A stretch of 64,000 bases of DNA, taken from contig NZ_JACCCO010000002.1 of assembly GCF_013409935.1 (NCBI RefSeq), forward strand, positions 558,001 through 622,000, in the 5' to 3' direction. A program made the position numbers and the translations under genes. Below the pieces are notes generated by a model. That model was not told the origin of the DNA. It saw only the letters and a program-made list of their open reading frames with translations, and ran no database searches. This stretch comes from Streptosporangium sandarakinum. Its GTDB lineage: Bacteria; Actinomycetota; Actinomycetes; Streptosporangiales; Streptosporangiaceae. The number at the start of each line of letters is the position of its first letter. Position 1 is the first letter of the stretch. Shown one piece after another: positions 34,688 to 43,612 of the stretch.

Positions 34688-34833
34688 CGTGCCTCCAGTG
34701 CGGACGGGTCGGGATGGATGGGAACGGGCGGAGGGGATCACAGGAGGGTGGTCACAGGGCCACCGGAGCGGACCGGCCGGAGCCCGGCGCCCAGGGCGCG
34801 GGGCCCGGAGTGCGGGGCCTCGGCCGCGACGGG

Positions 34834-35994
34834 TCACCGGGTCGACAGGACGGACGGGTCCAGGCCGGCGGGTGAGCGGTGTCCCGCGAGCCCGAGCGTG
34901 AGGTCGAGCTCGGCGAGCAGGCTCCGCACCACGTGGCGCACGCCGTCCTCGCCGCCGGCGGCCAGCCCCCAGACGTACGGCCTGCCCAGCAGCACGGCGC
35001 GCGCCCCGAGGGACAGGGCCTTGAAGATGTCGGCGCCGGTGCGGATCCCGGAGTCGAACAGCACGGTGAGCCGGTCGCCCACGGCGGCGGCGATGCCGGG
35101 GAGGGTGTCCAGCGCCGCCACGGCGCCGTCGATCTGCCGGCCGCCGTGGTTGGAGACGACGATCCCGTCCATCCCGGCGTCGGCGGCGCGCAGGGCGTCG
35201 TCGACGTGCTGGATGCCCTTAAGGACGATCGGACCGTCCCAGTTGTCGCGCAGCAGCGGCAGGCGGTCCCAGGTGTGGGAGCGGCCGTTGAACATCGGCG
35301 CCCACTGCATGATCGCCGCGTTCAGGTCCTCCTCCACCGGGCGCGCCAGCCGGGAGCGGAAGACCGGGTCCGACAGCGGGATGGCCAGGCCGGTGCCGCG
35401 CAGGAACGGCAGGTACGCCTGGTCGAGGTCGTTGGGCCGCCAGGCCAGGGTCCAGGTGTCCAGGGTGACGACCAGGGTGTCGTAGCCGTTCCCGGCCGCC
35501 CGGTCGAGCAGGCTGAGCGTGACCTCGTCGTCGTGCGGCCAGTAGAGCTGGAACCACCGCGGGCCTTCGGGACCGGCGGCCTCGGCCACCTCCTCCAGCG
35601 TGTGGGAGGAGGCGGTGCTCAGGATCGCGGGGACGCCGAGGGCCGCCGCCGCCCTGGCGGTCGCTAGCTCGCCGTCCGGGTGGACGATCGACTGCACGCC
35701 CACCGGGGCGAGCGCGACGGGGGCGGGGTAGGTCCTGCCGAACAGCTCGGTGCGCAGGTCCCTGCCCGAGGCGTCGCACAGCATCCGGGGCACGATGCGC
35801 CACCGGTCGAACGCCTCGCGGTTGGCCCGGTCGGTCGCCCCGGTGCCGGCCGAACCGGCGACGTACCAGTAGGGGCCGGGGTCGAGCTTCTCCCTGACGG
35901 CCTGTTCGAGTCTGCCGACGTCGGTCGAGTACGGCGGGAGCTGTCCGGCCAGTCCGTTCAGGTAGATCTCGTACTGGTAGTCAGAGAAGTTCAC
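34834..35994 (-). CDS. Lactate 2-monooxygenase-like FMN enzyme
   Basis: A 386-residue FMN-dependent alpha-hydroxy-acid oxidising enzyme. The sequence follows mycobacterial lactate 2-monooxygenase (lactate plus oxygen to acetate and CO2) closely along its length: YVAGSAGTGATDRANREAF, FQLYWPHDDEVTLSLL, VVTLDTWTLAWRPNDLD, VLKGIQHVDDALRA and the catalytic His in IVVSNHGGRQIDG. The phosphate-binding VLFDSGIRTGADIFKALSLG is intact. The GTG start at 35994 has only a weak ribosome site. It shares its direction with the downstream class II aldolase. Oxidation of a different 2-hydroxy acid is possible. Confidence 0.85.
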   Translation of the reverse strand: MNFSDYQYEIYLNGLAGQLPPYSTDVGRLEQAVREKLDPGPYWYVAGSAGTGATDRANREAFDRWRIVPRMLCDASGRDLRTELFGRTYPAPVALAPVGVQSIVHPDGELATARAAAALGVPAILSTASSHTLEEVAEAAGPEGPRWFQLYWPHDDEVTLSLLDRAAGNGYDTLVVTLDTWTLAWRPNDLDQAYLPFLRGTGLAIPLSDPVFRSRLARPVEEDLNAAIMQWAPMFNGRSHTWDRLPLLRDNWDGPIVLKGIQHVDDALRAADAGMDGIVVSNHGGRQIDGAVAALDTLPGIAAAVGDRLTVLFDSGIRTGADIFKALSLGARAVLLGRPYVWGLAAGGEDGVRHVVRSLLAELDLTLGLAGHRSPAGLDPSVLSTR

Positions 35995-36241
35995 GGGTCA
36001 AGCCTGTCCCGCATAGAGGGAAATGTCCATATTCACCGCGGGTCCACGACCCTCCGTGCTCACCGCGGACCCATGACCCTCCGCCAGTGGGGAACCGGGA
36101 GACCGGCTTCGCTAAAGCTGCTTCAAGAACCGGAAAGCGGGCGATTCGGTCCCTCGCTCCGGACCTTCGCTTTCCTACCGTGGTCGCCGAATACGACCGC
36201 CGGGCGATCTCCGCCCGCGGTTCGATCACGGGGAGGAACCC

Positions 36242-36595
36242 ATGTACGGCAAGAGAGAACTGACGGCGCTCGGCGCGGCGCTTCTCGCCGCCCTCGCCGT
36301 CGGGGCGGTCTCGGTCTCGGCGGCCTCGGCCGCGCCGACCCCGGCGGGCACGGCGGACACCGCGCAGAGCGCGGCGCAGCCCACGGTCGCGCCGCGCAGG
36401 CCGCCCCAGGACGACTACTGGCGGGGCTACCGGGACGGCTACCGCGCCGCCGGCCAGGACTGCGTGTCGGCCTACGCGAACTCGCTGAGGTCGATGGCCT
36501 CCCCCGGCATGACCCGGATGAGCGACTACGACAGGGGATGGCTGGACGGCTACGACGACGGCTACGCCCGCTTCTGCAGGCGTCCTCCCCGGTAA
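36242..36595 (+). CDS. Small secreted protein with Tyr/Asp-Gly repeats
   Basis: A 117-residue predicted secreted protein. Residues 6-31 form a signal peptide (LTALGAALLAALAVGAVSVS, cleavage near ASAAP). The mature part is proline-rich, then shows DYWRGYRDGYRAA and YDRGWLDGYDDGY, two copies of a GY(R/D)DGY pattern, with one Cys near each (DCVSAY and RFCRRP) that could form a disulfide. ATG 36242 follows GGGGAGGAACCC. No known family is recognised. It sits just before secA2, in the same direction but separated by 277 bp, so a Sec-dependent link is possible but unproven. Confidence 0.7.
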   Translation: MYGKRELTALGAALLAALAVGAVSVSAASAAPTPAGTADTAQSAAQPTVAPRRPPQDDYWRGYRDGYRAAGQDCVSAYANSLRSMASPGMTRMSDYDRGWLDGYDDGYARFCRRPPR

Positions 36596-36872
36596 CCGGC
36601 CCCTTCCCGGGGGAGGGACCGGCCACCGCGGCCGCCCCTCCCCCGCGGATCGCGCCGCCCCGAGGCGGGTGCCCGGACCGGCTCTTCGGGGCTGGACCGC
36701 CGTGGACGTCGGCCGCGCTGATCGTGACAGAGCTCGGAAGACCGCTCCGTTCGGTGATGAGACGGCCTAAAGCTCTATTCATCACATTCCCCCCCACGAC
36801 ACGTGATCCGTTCCCTGGGTACGGTGAGGCGACACCGGAACCATGGCCCCGGAAGCGGGCGTTGGAGGGAAC

Positions 36873-39083
36873 GTGGCCTCGATAACCGCACGCATCAGAC
36901 GATTCCTGGAGCGTCCCGGCTCGATCGACCTCGCACCCTTCCAGCGGATCGTCGCCGCGGCCGGGGAACGCGAGGACGGCCTGCGGGCGGCGGACGAGCT
37001 GCCCCGGCCCTCCACCGACGACCTGGCCGGGTTCTGCGCGATCATGCGCGAGGCCGCCCGCCGAACGCTGGGGCTGCGGCCGTACGACGTGCAGCTCGTC
37101 GGCACCCTCGCCATGCTGTCGGGCAACGTCGCCGAGATGGCCACCGGCGAGGGCAAGACCCTGTCCGGGGCGATGGCCGCCGCCGGATACGCCCTGCAGG
37201 GCAAGCGCGTCCACGTGATCTCCGTCAACGACTACCTCGCCCGGCGCGACGCCGAGTGGATGGGCCCGCTGTACGAGGCGGTGGGCGTGTCGGTCGGCTG
37301 GATCTCGGAGTCCGCCACCCCGGACGAGCGCCGGGCCGCCTACGCCGCGGACGTCACCTACGGCTCGGTGAGCGAGATCGGCTTCGACGTGCTGCGCGAC
37401 CGGATCGTCACCGACGTGGCCGACCTGGTCGTGCCCGAACCGGACGTGGCGCTGGTCGACGAGGCCGACTCCGTACTGGTGGACGAGGCCCGGGTGCCGC
37501 TGGTGCTGGCCGGGGCCGCCGACCCGGGCGACGCGGCGCCGGAGACGGCGGCGCTGGTCCGCCGGCTCGTCAAGGGCTACCACTACGAGATCGACGACCA
37601 GGAGCGCAACGTCCACCTGACGTCCAGGGGCATCGACACCGTCGAGGAGGCCCTCGGCCTCGACCTGTACGACACCCCCGCCACCCTCACCGAGGTCAAC
37701 CTCGCCCTGCACGCCCACGCGCTGCTGACCAGGGACGTCGACTACATCGTCCGCGAAGGCAGGGTCCATCTGATCAACCCCTCCCGGGGCCGGGTGGCGA
37801 TGCTCCAGCGCTGGCCGGACGGCCTTCAGGCCGCGGTCGAGGCCAAGGAGGCGCTCGCCCCGTCCGAGAGCGGCGAGGTCCTCGACTCCATCACCGTCCA
37901 GGGGCTGATCACCCGCTACCCCCAGCGGTGCGGCATGACCGGCACCGCCGTCGCGGTCGGCGACCAGCTCCGGGAGTTCTACGACCTCAGGGTGGCCGTG
38001 GTCCCGCCGAACCGTCCGTGCGTGCGGATCGACGAGCCGGACCGGCTGTTCGAGTACGCGATGGAGCGGGACCACGCCCTGGTCGACGAGATCGCCGAGG
38101 TGCACGCCACCGGGCGGCCGATCCTGGTCGGCACCCTCGACGTCGCCGAGTCCGAGCGGCTGGCCGGAAACCTCGCCGGCCGAGGCCTGGACTGCGTGGT
38201 CCTCAACGCCAAGAACGACGCCGAGGAGGCGGCGATCATCGCCCGGGCCGGGGAGCGCGGCGCGATCACCGTCTCCACCCAGATGGCCGGGCGCGGCACC
38301 GACATCCGTCTCGGCGAGGGCGTGGAGAAGCTCGGCGGGCTGTACGTCATCGGCTCCGGCCGGCACGCCAGCAGCCGCCTGGACGACCAGCTCCGCGGGC
38401 GCGCCGGCCGCCAGGGCGACCCGGGCGGGTCGGTCTTCCTCGTCAGCGGCGAGGACGACCTGATCACCCACTACGTGGCCGACGAGTACGCCAGGGGTGT
38501 GCCCGACCGCGAACTGGTGGGCCACGCCCAGCGCGTCGCCGAGGGCGTGGACATGGAGATCCACCGCAACACCTGGCGCTACACCCGGCTGCTCGAACAG
38601 CACCGCGCCATGGTCCTCGGGCTGCGCGAGAAGGTGCTGCGCGGCCGTTCGGCGAGCGACGCCCTCTCCGGGGCCGCCCCGGAGCGGTGGGCGGAGCTGT
38701 CGGAGCGCGTCGGCGAGGACGTGCTCGACGAGGCCGCCCGGCAGATCGTCCTGTTCCACCTCGACCGCTGCTGGGCCGACCACCTGGCCTACCTCGGCGA
38801 GCTGCGCGAGGGCATCCACCTGCGCGCGCTGGGCCGGCTGAGCCCGATCGAGGAGTTCAACAAGGAGGCCAAGCCTGCCTACGAGCGGATGCTGGCCGAG
38901 GTGGAGTCCCGCTCGATCGCGGCGTTCGAGGCCGCCGAGATCACCGCGGACGGCCTCGACCTCGACGGCGCGGGCCTGAAGCGGCCCACCGCGACCTGGA
39001 CCTACCTCGTCCAGGAGAACCCCTTCGGCACCGAGTGGGAGCGCATCCTCAACCGCCTGACCACCAAGGTCCGCCGCCGCTGA
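36873..39083 (+). CDS. secA2: Accessory Sec translocase ATPase SecA2
   Basis: A 736-residue SecA-family ATPase. It is shorter than housekeeping SecA and lacks the C-terminal linker and zinc-binding motif, as actinobacterial SecA2 does. The N-terminal block FCAIMREAARRTLGLRPYDVQ leads to Walker A (ATGEGKT, 90-96) and the DEAD box (LVDEADS, from 194). VSVNDYLARRDAEWMGPLYE, STQMAGRGTDIRLGEGV and LDDQLRGRAGRQGDPG complete the helicase motifs. I prefer GTG 36873, which has GGAGGGAAC at the right distance, over ATG 36843. SecA2 exports a small set of proteins through the SecYEG channel; no accessory partner genes are adjacent. Confidence 0.9.
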   Translation: MASITARIRRFLERPGSIDLAPFQRIVAAAGEREDGLRAADELPRPSTDDLAGFCAIMREAARRTLGLRPYDVQLVGTLAMLSGNVAEMATGEGKTLSGAMAAAGYALQGKRVHVISVNDYLARRDAEWMGPLYEAVGVSVGWISESATPDERRAAYAADVTYGSVSEIGFDVLRDRIVTDVADLVVPEPDVALVDEADSVLVDEARVPLVLAGAADPGDAAPETAALVRRLVKGYHYEIDDQERNVHLTSRGIDTVEEALGLDLYDTPATLTEVNLALHAHALLTRDVDYIVREGRVHLINPSRGRVAMLQRWPDGLQAAVEAKEALAPSESGEVLDSITVQGLITRYPQRCGMTGTAVAVGDQLREFYDLRVAVVPPNRPCVRIDEPDRLFEYAMERDHALVDEIAEVHATGRPILVGTLDVAESERLAGNLAGRGLDCVVLNAKNDAEEAAIIARAGERGAITVSTQMAGRGTDIRLGEGVEKLGGLYVIGSGRHASSRLDDQLRGRAGRQGDPGGSVFLVSGEDDLITHYVADEYARGVPDRELVGHAQRVAEGVDMEIHRNTWRYTRLLEQHRAMVLGLREKVLRGRSASDALSGAAPERWAELSERVGEDVLDEAARQIVLFHLDRCWADHLAYLGELREGIHLRALGRLSPIEEFNKEAKPAYERMLAEVESRSIAAFEAAEITADGLDLDGAGLKRPTATWTYLVQENPFGTEWERILNRLTTKVRRR

Positions 39084-39095
39084 CCCCCGCGCCGC

Positions 39096-40292
39096 CTACG
39101 GGTTCCACGCCTCCGGCTCGGCAACCCAGCCGGCCGCCAGCACGAGGCCGCTCGCCCGGTCCACGGCGAGGAACCCGAAGGGCCGGGTGAGATCGACCTC
39201 GACCCTCCTCACCCGGTGGGCGGGCCGCGTCACCGCCGCGGCCGTGACCATGCCGAAGGCGGTGACGGCCGCGGCCTCGAACCCGGTGGCGGAGAACGTC
39301 GCGACCGCGTCCTGCCTGGCCTGCCCGACGGCGAGCGGTTCGTCGCCGATGCCGGGGAAGTGGCCGCGGCCGGTGTCGGTCACCGCGGCCAGGCCGAACA
39401 CCTCGGGCAGCGCCGTCAGGTCGTGCGAGGAGGCGACGGTGAACCGCGGCACCGTGACGGCCAGCAGGTCGCCCGGCTCGTGGGAGCGTTCGCTGGAGAC
39501 GGTGACGCCCGGCCCCGCGTCCCCCTCCGCCAGGGCGTCGCCGTCCACCGCGGGGTGCCGCCCGGTCAGGACGCCGATGCCCGCGGTGAGGATCTCGCCG
39601 GCCGTACGGGACTCCTCGCCGAGGAGGAGGTGCACGTCCACCTCCCCGTCCCCCTCGACCCGGAGCGCGGTCAGCGGCCCGGCCGGGGTTCCGGCGACCC
39701 GGACCCGTCCGGGCGTCCGGGTGGTACGGCGCAGCACCGCGACCCGCCGGCCGGCCCACGGACCGGCGGCGGGCTCGGCCCCCTCGTCGAGGAACGGGTG
39801 GCGCCAGGCGGTGCGGACGGTGAGCGCGCCGGCCAGCACCAGGCGCGTGTCCCCGGTCACGGACACGGGCAGGGCCCGGATCAGCCCGCCGGTCCGGTCG
39901 GCGGCCCAGGCGTCCAGCGCGGCCCGGTCGTCCTCCGGGACGCCGGTCAGCTCGCCGCGCAGGTGCTCCGGCAGCGCGGCGGTCCACGACGGCCGCAGCG
40001 GCAGCCCCCGCCCTGTCCACAGCCCGAGCGCCGCGTGGACGGCCGGCGAGCCGTCCAGGATCGCCAGGACCTCCCCGGCCGCCCGGGCCGCACCGGCGGC
40101 GTCCACCCCGACGGCCCGCTCCAGTTCCTCGCGCCCCGGCCCGTCGGCGGCCGAGGCGAGGTACGCCAGCAGCGGCCAGACGCCCGCCCCCGCCAGCACG
40201 GTGGACGACTCCCCGGAACAGGCCGCGGCCCAGCGCGCGGTCAGCGCGTTCACCGCCGCGACGAGTTCCCCCTGCGATCCGCCGAGCACCAT
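39096..40292 (-). CDS. Serpin family protein
   Basis: A 398-residue protein with the serpin fold. The C-terminal signature VEVDLTRPFGFLAVDRASGL, ending in GWVAEP, and the upstream VPRFTVASSHDLTALPEVFG match strands of the serpin core. The hinge of the reactive-centre loop reads TGFEAAAVTAFGM, keeping the small residues needed for loop insertion, so protease inhibition is plausible. There is no signal peptide, suggesting a cytoplasmic protein. ATG 40292 is placed five bases after GGAGG. It ends 12 bp from the convergent secA2. Target protease unknown. Confidence 0.85.
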   Translation of the reverse strand: MVLGGSQGELVAAVNALTARWAAACSGESSTVLAGAGVWPLLAYLASAADGPGREELERAVGVDAAGAARAAGEVLAILDGSPAVHAALGLWTGRGLPLRPSWTAALPEHLRGELTGVPEDDRAALDAWAADRTGGLIRALPVSVTGDTRLVLAGALTVRTAWRHPFLDEGAEPAAGPWAGRRVAVLRRTTRTPGRVRVAGTPAGPLTALRVEGDGEVDVHLLLGEESRTAGEILTAGIGVLTGRHPAVDGDALAEGDAGPGVTVSSERSHEPGDLLAVTVPRFTVASSHDLTALPEVFGLAAVTDTGRGHFPGIGDEPLAVGQARQDAVATFSATGFEAAAVTAFGMVTAAAVTRPAHRVRRVEVDLTRPFGFLAVDRASGLVLAAGWVAEPEAWNP

Positions 40293-40454
40293 GCCCACCT
40301 CCGGGGTGAGAGTCCGTCGGAAGGCGCGATCATCTCACCACCTCCCATATCGGGCAATGCCCTCCGACACCACGACCTCACCCGTGGCACACCGCCGGCC
40401 CTTTCGCCTTCCCCGCCGTCGGGTCCGGAGAACGGGGATCAGTACGGTGGGGCG

Positions 40455-41330
40455 GTGCAGGCGGTGATCTCGGCGTTCGCCCCCATCTGGCTCATCGGCG
40501 CTCTCGGCTGGCTGGCCGCCCGGTCCGGGTGGGCGGGTGAGGAGTTCCAGCGGACGCTCACCCGGTTCGCGTTCACCCTGGCGATGCCGGCCGTGCTGTT
40601 CGGCACGCTGAGCCGTACGCCGCTGGACCGGATCCAGCCGCTCCCGCTGCTCGCCTTCGCCGTCAGCACCTTCGCCGTCGGCCTGGCCGCGCTCGCGCTG
40701 CGACGGGGCAAGCTGCCGGACCGGGTGGTGGCCGCGATGTCGTCGGCCTACGTCAACTCCGGCAACCTCGGCATCCCGGTCGGCCTGTACGTCCTGCACG
40801 ACGCGACGTTCGTGGTGTCGGTCATGGTCTTCCAGGTCGCGCTGGTCTCGCCGCTGATCTTCCTCGGCCTCGGCTCGGAACGCCCGTCCCCGCTGGCGCC
40901 GCTGCGCACGCCCATCGTGGTGGCCTCGCTCCTCGGGCTGGGCGTGTCCGCCCTCGGCTGGCACCCGCCCGAACTCGTGACGAAACCCCTGGAGATCCTC
41001 GGCGGGGCCGCCGTGCCACTGGCGCTCTTCTCGCTCGGCATGTCGCTGAACGGCTCGGCCGTCGCCTGGCGGGGGACCCTCCCGGTGGTGGCGCTCAAGC
41101 TGCTCGCCCAGCCGCTCGTGGCCTTCCTCGCCGGGCGGTTCCTCCTCCACCTCGACGGCCACGCGCTCTTCGCGGCCGTCCTGTTCGCGGGGCTGCCCAC
41201 CGCGCAGAACACCTACGTCTACGCCGTCGAGTACGGCCGCGCCGCCGACCTGCCGCGCGACGCCATCCTCGTCTCCAGCGTCCTGTCCCCCCTCACCCTC
41301 GCCGCCATCGTCCTCACCGCGGCCGCCTGA
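40455..41330 (+). CDS. AEC family (auxin efflux carrier-like) transporter
   Basis: A 291-residue membrane transporter of the AEC family (bile/arsenite/riboflavin transporter superfamily) with ten predicted transmembrane segments. The opening VISAFAPIWLIGALGWLAAR, the GNLGIPVGLYVL segment and the closing GLPTAQNTYVYAVEYG are typical. Relatives export carboxylates such as malate or malonate. GTG 40455 follows GGTGGGGCG. The open frame continues far upstream, but that sequence is antisense to the serpin gene. It is convergent with the Phd/RelE module. Confidence 0.88.
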   Translation: MQAVISAFAPIWLIGALGWLAARSGWAGEEFQRTLTRFAFTLAMPAVLFGTLSRTPLDRIQPLPLLAFAVSTFAVGLAALALRRGKLPDRVVAAMSSAYVNSGNLGIPVGLYVLHDATFVVSVMVFQVALVSPLIFLGLGSERPSPLAPLRTPIVVASLLGLGVSALGWHPPELVTKPLEILGGAAVPLALFSLGMSLNGSAVAWRGTLPVVALKLLAQPLVAFLAGRFLLHLDGHALFAAVLFAGLPTAQNTYVYAVEYGRAADLPRDAILVSSVLSPLTLAAIVLTAAA

Positions 41331-41356
41331 TCTCATCCACCGCTCGGACCGGTCAC

Positions 41357-41632
41357 CTAACGCGGCCGGTAGGCGTCTCCCCGATGCTGAACGGTGACCA
41401 CCTGAACGATGACCCGGCCGTCATCGATCAGGTACAGAACCCGGTATTCCCCTCGACGAGCCGACCATTGAGGAGCCAGCGGCTCATCGAGCGGCTTACC
41501 CACGCGGTGGGGGTTGTCCAGCAGCGGCCCGGTGATGAACTCCCAGACAGCGGGCACGACCTTCGCGGGCAGGTGCTCGGTGAGGTCCTGTCTGGCGCGA
41601 CGGGTGAGGCGAAGCTCGTACCGGTCGCTCAC
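41357..41632 (-). CDS. RelE/ParE family toxin
   Basis: A 91-residue RelE/ParE-superfamily toxin. YELRLTRRARQDLTEHLPAK and LEPL-like positions (KPLDEPLAPQWSARRGEYRV) followed by LYLIDDGRVIVQVVTVQHRGDAYR match mRNA interferases of the RelE type, including the C-terminal HRxxxYR. It starts at GTG 41632, overlapping the antitoxin stop by four bases (GTGA), so I do not use the longer frame to 41686. It is likely to cleave mRNA at the ribosome when unbound by its antitoxin. Confidence 0.85.
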   Translation of the reverse strand: MSDRYELRLTRRARQDLTEHLPAKVVPAVWEFITGPLLDNPHRVGKPLDEPLAPQWSARRGEYRVLYLIDDGRVIVQVVTVQHRGDAYRPR

Positions 41633-41907
41633 AAGCGGCCGATCCGGCGCAGCTCCGCTTCCACGTCGGCTTGGGAGTGGATACATCCCGCTTCCAGGTC
41701 GGCAAGCCCTTCGCGGATGGCCTCCACCACCTCCGTCGAAGCGAGGATGTCGATCATCTCACGCATCGTCTCGTACTCGTCGGCGGCCAGTAGCACGGCA
41801 GCGGGCACGCCGTTACGAGTGATCTCGAATCGCTCATGCGTGCTGACGGCGGACTCGACGATGCCGGACAGCCTCGCACGAGCGTCAGCCAGAGGAAGAA
41901 CCGTCAT
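41629..41907 (-). CDS. Phd/YefM family antitoxin
   Basis: A 92-residue Phd/YefM-type antitoxin. The N-terminal DNA-binding half reads PLADARARLSGIVESAVSTHERFEITRNG, followed by PAAVLLAADEYETMREMIDI and an acidic C-terminal tail that would wrap the toxin. ATG 41907 lies seven bases after a perfect TATAAT, indicating leaderless expression; ATGs at 41913 and 41925 are in frame but fall within or before that promoter. It is coupled to the RelE-type toxin by a four-base overlap and probably represses its own promoter. Confidence 0.87.
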   Translation of the reverse strand: MTVLPLADARARLSGIVESAVSTHERFEITRNGVPAAVLLAADEYETMREMIDILASTEVVEAIREGLADLEAGCIHSQADVEAELRRIGRL

Positions 41908-41930
41908 GTACATAATTATAGTCAAAGTCC
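41908..41930 (-). promoter_or_regulatory. AT-rich promoter/operator of the Phd-RelE module
   Basis: On the minus strand TATAAT is followed by seven bases and the antitoxin ATG. The -10 overlaps the palindrome ATAATTAT, a likely autoregulatory site. It is one of the few AT-rich patches in the window. Confidence 0.6.
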
Positions 41931-42053
41931 TTCGGGGATGGGCGACACCGCCGGCTCCAGCGGTCCGAGATGCCCGGGGCTTGAGGAGGCGGCGTCGGAG
42001 AAGCGCCCCGTGAGAGCCGTTCGGGACCGCCGGGGTGCGTCGGTGACTTCATG

Positions 42054-42073
42054 GTCACGATTACCCTCGTGAC
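42054..42073. promoter_or_regulatory. Inverted repeat upstream of XRE regulator
   Basis: GTCACGA-TTACCC-TCGTGAC has perfect seven-base arms and lies about 40 bp upstream of the XRE regulator start. It is a probable autoregulatory operator. Confidence 0.5.
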
Positions 42074-42112
42074 GATGGTTCCGCCGACGGGGCTGTGGCT
42101 ATGGTGGTGATC

Positions 42113-42916
42113 GTGACCACCGCCAGCGCGTCCCGGCCGGTCGGCGAGCTGCTGCGCCAGTGGCGGGAACGCCGACGGATGAGCCAGATGGACCTCGCAC
42201 TGCAGGCCGACATCTCCACCCGGCACCTGAGCTTCGTGGAGACCGGGCGGTCCAAGCCGAGCCGCGACATGATCCTGCGGCTGGCCGAGGAGCTGGACCT
42301 CCCGCTGCGCGAGCGCAACCACCTCCTGCTCGCCGGGGGCTTCGCGCCGGTCTACTCCGAGACGCCGCTCAGCTCGCCGCACATGGCCTCGGTTCGGGAG
42401 GCGCTCGGCCAGGTGCTGCACGGCCACGAGCCGTACCCGGCGGTGGTCGTGGACCAGCGGTGGAACCTCGTGGACCGCAACGCCGCCACCGGCGTGCTGC
42501 TGCGCGGCGTCGCGCCGGAGCTGCTCGACCCGCCGGTCAACGTGCTGCGGCTGAGCCTGCACCCCAAGGGGATGGCCCAGCGGATCATCAACCTCGGCGA
42601 GTGGCGGGCCCACCTGCTGCACCGGCTGCGCCGTCAGATGAGCCTCACCGCCGACCCCGACCTGGCCGCGCTCTGGCGGGAGCTCGACGACTACCCCTGC
42701 GACCAGCCCGAGCCGGAGATCGAACGACCCGGCCCCGGTGACATCGTGGTCCCCCTGCGGTTGCGCCGCGGCTACCGCGAACTCGTCTTCTTCAGCACGA
42801 TGGCCACCTTCGGCACCCCGCTGGACATCACCGTCGCCGAGCTGGCCATCGAGGCGTACTTCCCGGCCAACCCCGAGACCGCCGCCTACCTGCAACACCA
42901 GCACCACCCCGACTGA
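42113..42916 (+). CDS. XRE family regulator with MmyB-like ligand domain
   Basis: A 267-residue regulator. The N-terminal XRE helix-turn-helix is clear: PVGELLRQWRERRRMSQMDL then STRHLSFVETGRSKPSRDM. The rest is the MmyB-like domain (PAVVVDQRWNLVDRNAATGV, PVNVLRLSLHPKGMAQRI, ELVFFSTMATFGTPLDIT), thought to bind a fatty-acid-like ligand. The start is uncertain: several GTG/ATG codons lie at 42095-42113. I chose GTG 42113, which gives the usual short N-terminus. No obvious target is adjacent; these regulators often control short-chain dehydrogenases. Confidence 0.9.
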   Translation: MTTASASRPVGELLRQWRERRRMSQMDLALQADISTRHLSFVETGRSKPSRDMILRLAEELDLPLRERNHLLLAGGFAPVYSETPLSSPHMASVREALGQVLHGHEPYPAVVVDQRWNLVDRNAATGVLLRGVAPELLDPPVNVLRLSLHPKGMAQRIINLGEWRAHLLHRLRRQMSLTADPDLAALWRELDDYPCDQPEPEIERPGPGDIVVPLRLRRGYRELVFFSTMATFGTPLDITVAELAIEAYFPANPETAAYLQHQHHPD

Positions 42917-42954
42917 CGGCCCGTACGGCGGGCCGGCCCCGTACGGCGGAACCC

Positions 42955-42973
42955 GGCCCGGCGTGGCCGGGCC
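42955..42973. terminator. Bidirectional hairpin between convergent genes
   Basis: GGCCCGGC-GTG-GCCGGGCC, an 8-bp GC stem in the gap between the XRE gene and the convergent phosphoesterase gene. Confidence 0.6.
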
Positions 42974-43005
42974 CGGGTCCGGACCGGACCTGGTGACCGG
43001 GTCGC

Positions 43006-43503
43006 TCAGCCGGTGACCGGGACGATCCGCGCCTCGGTCAGCGTGCCGTTCTCGATGCGCAGCAACCCGACGGTGCCGTACGGCTGGCGGCGCCGGTCGG
43101 TCGGAGAGCCGGGGTTGAAGATCCGCAGGCCGCCCTGGTCCTCGTCGCCGCTCTCGTCGAGCGGGATGTGGGAGTGACCGAAGACGACCAGGTCGGCGGC
43201 GGGGAACCGGCGCCGCATCCGGGCCAGGCGGCCCTTCGCCGCCCCGCTGTCGTGGATCATCGCCACGCGCAGCCCGTCGAGGTCGAGCTCCAGGGTCTCG
43301 GGCGCCACCACGTCCGGCCCGTCGTTGTTTCCCTTGACCGCGCGCACCGGTGCGTAGCCGGTCAGTTCCTCCAGCACCTCCGGGACGCAGACGTCCCCGG
43401 CGTGCAGGATCAGGTCGGCGTCACGCAGGTGCTCGGCCACCCGCGGCGGGCACGACCTCCACCGCCGCGGCGCGTGCGTGTCGGACAGGACCACGACCTT
43501 CAT
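43006..43503 (-). CDS. Metallophosphoesterase (YfcE/MJ0936-like)
   Basis: A 165-residue metallophosphoesterase of the short YfcE group, with a dinuclear metal site for cleaving phosphodiesters. All five blocks are visible: SDTHAPRR at the start, LILHAGDVC, VKGNNDGPD, MIHDSG and VFGHSHIP, followed by FNPGSPTDRR. ATG 43503 follows a G-rich site (GGGGGG directly before). It is divergent from the GNAT gene at 43613. The physiological substrate is not known for most members of the family. Confidence 0.92.
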   Translation of the reverse strand: MKVVVLSDTHAPRRWRSCPPRVAEHLRDADLILHAGDVCVPEVLEELTGYAPVRAVKGNNDGPDVVAPETLELDLDGLRVAMIHDSGAAKGRLARMRRRFPAADLVVFGHSHIPLDESGDEDQGGLRIFNPGSPTDRRRQPYGTVGLLRIENGTLTEARIVPVTG

Positions 43504-43612
43504 CCCCCCATCCTCCCCGTCGCGGCCGGCCGTATGTCCGGAGTTCCCATATGCCTGCGGCACGGCGGAAATCCGGGTGACACGCCCGTCCGGCGGGTGC
43601 TGGGATGGCCCG

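Noticed and set aside
36123-38819. 898-residue open frame antisense to secA2
   Set aside because: Composition is that of a GC-rich shadow frame (Val/Gly/Arg/Pro/Gln rich, no motif); secA2 on the other strand has all helicase motifs.
39216-40454. N-terminal extension of the AEC transporter frame
   Set aside because: The frame is open for 413 codons upstream, but it is antisense to the serpin gene and not hydrophobic; the true start is GTG 40455.
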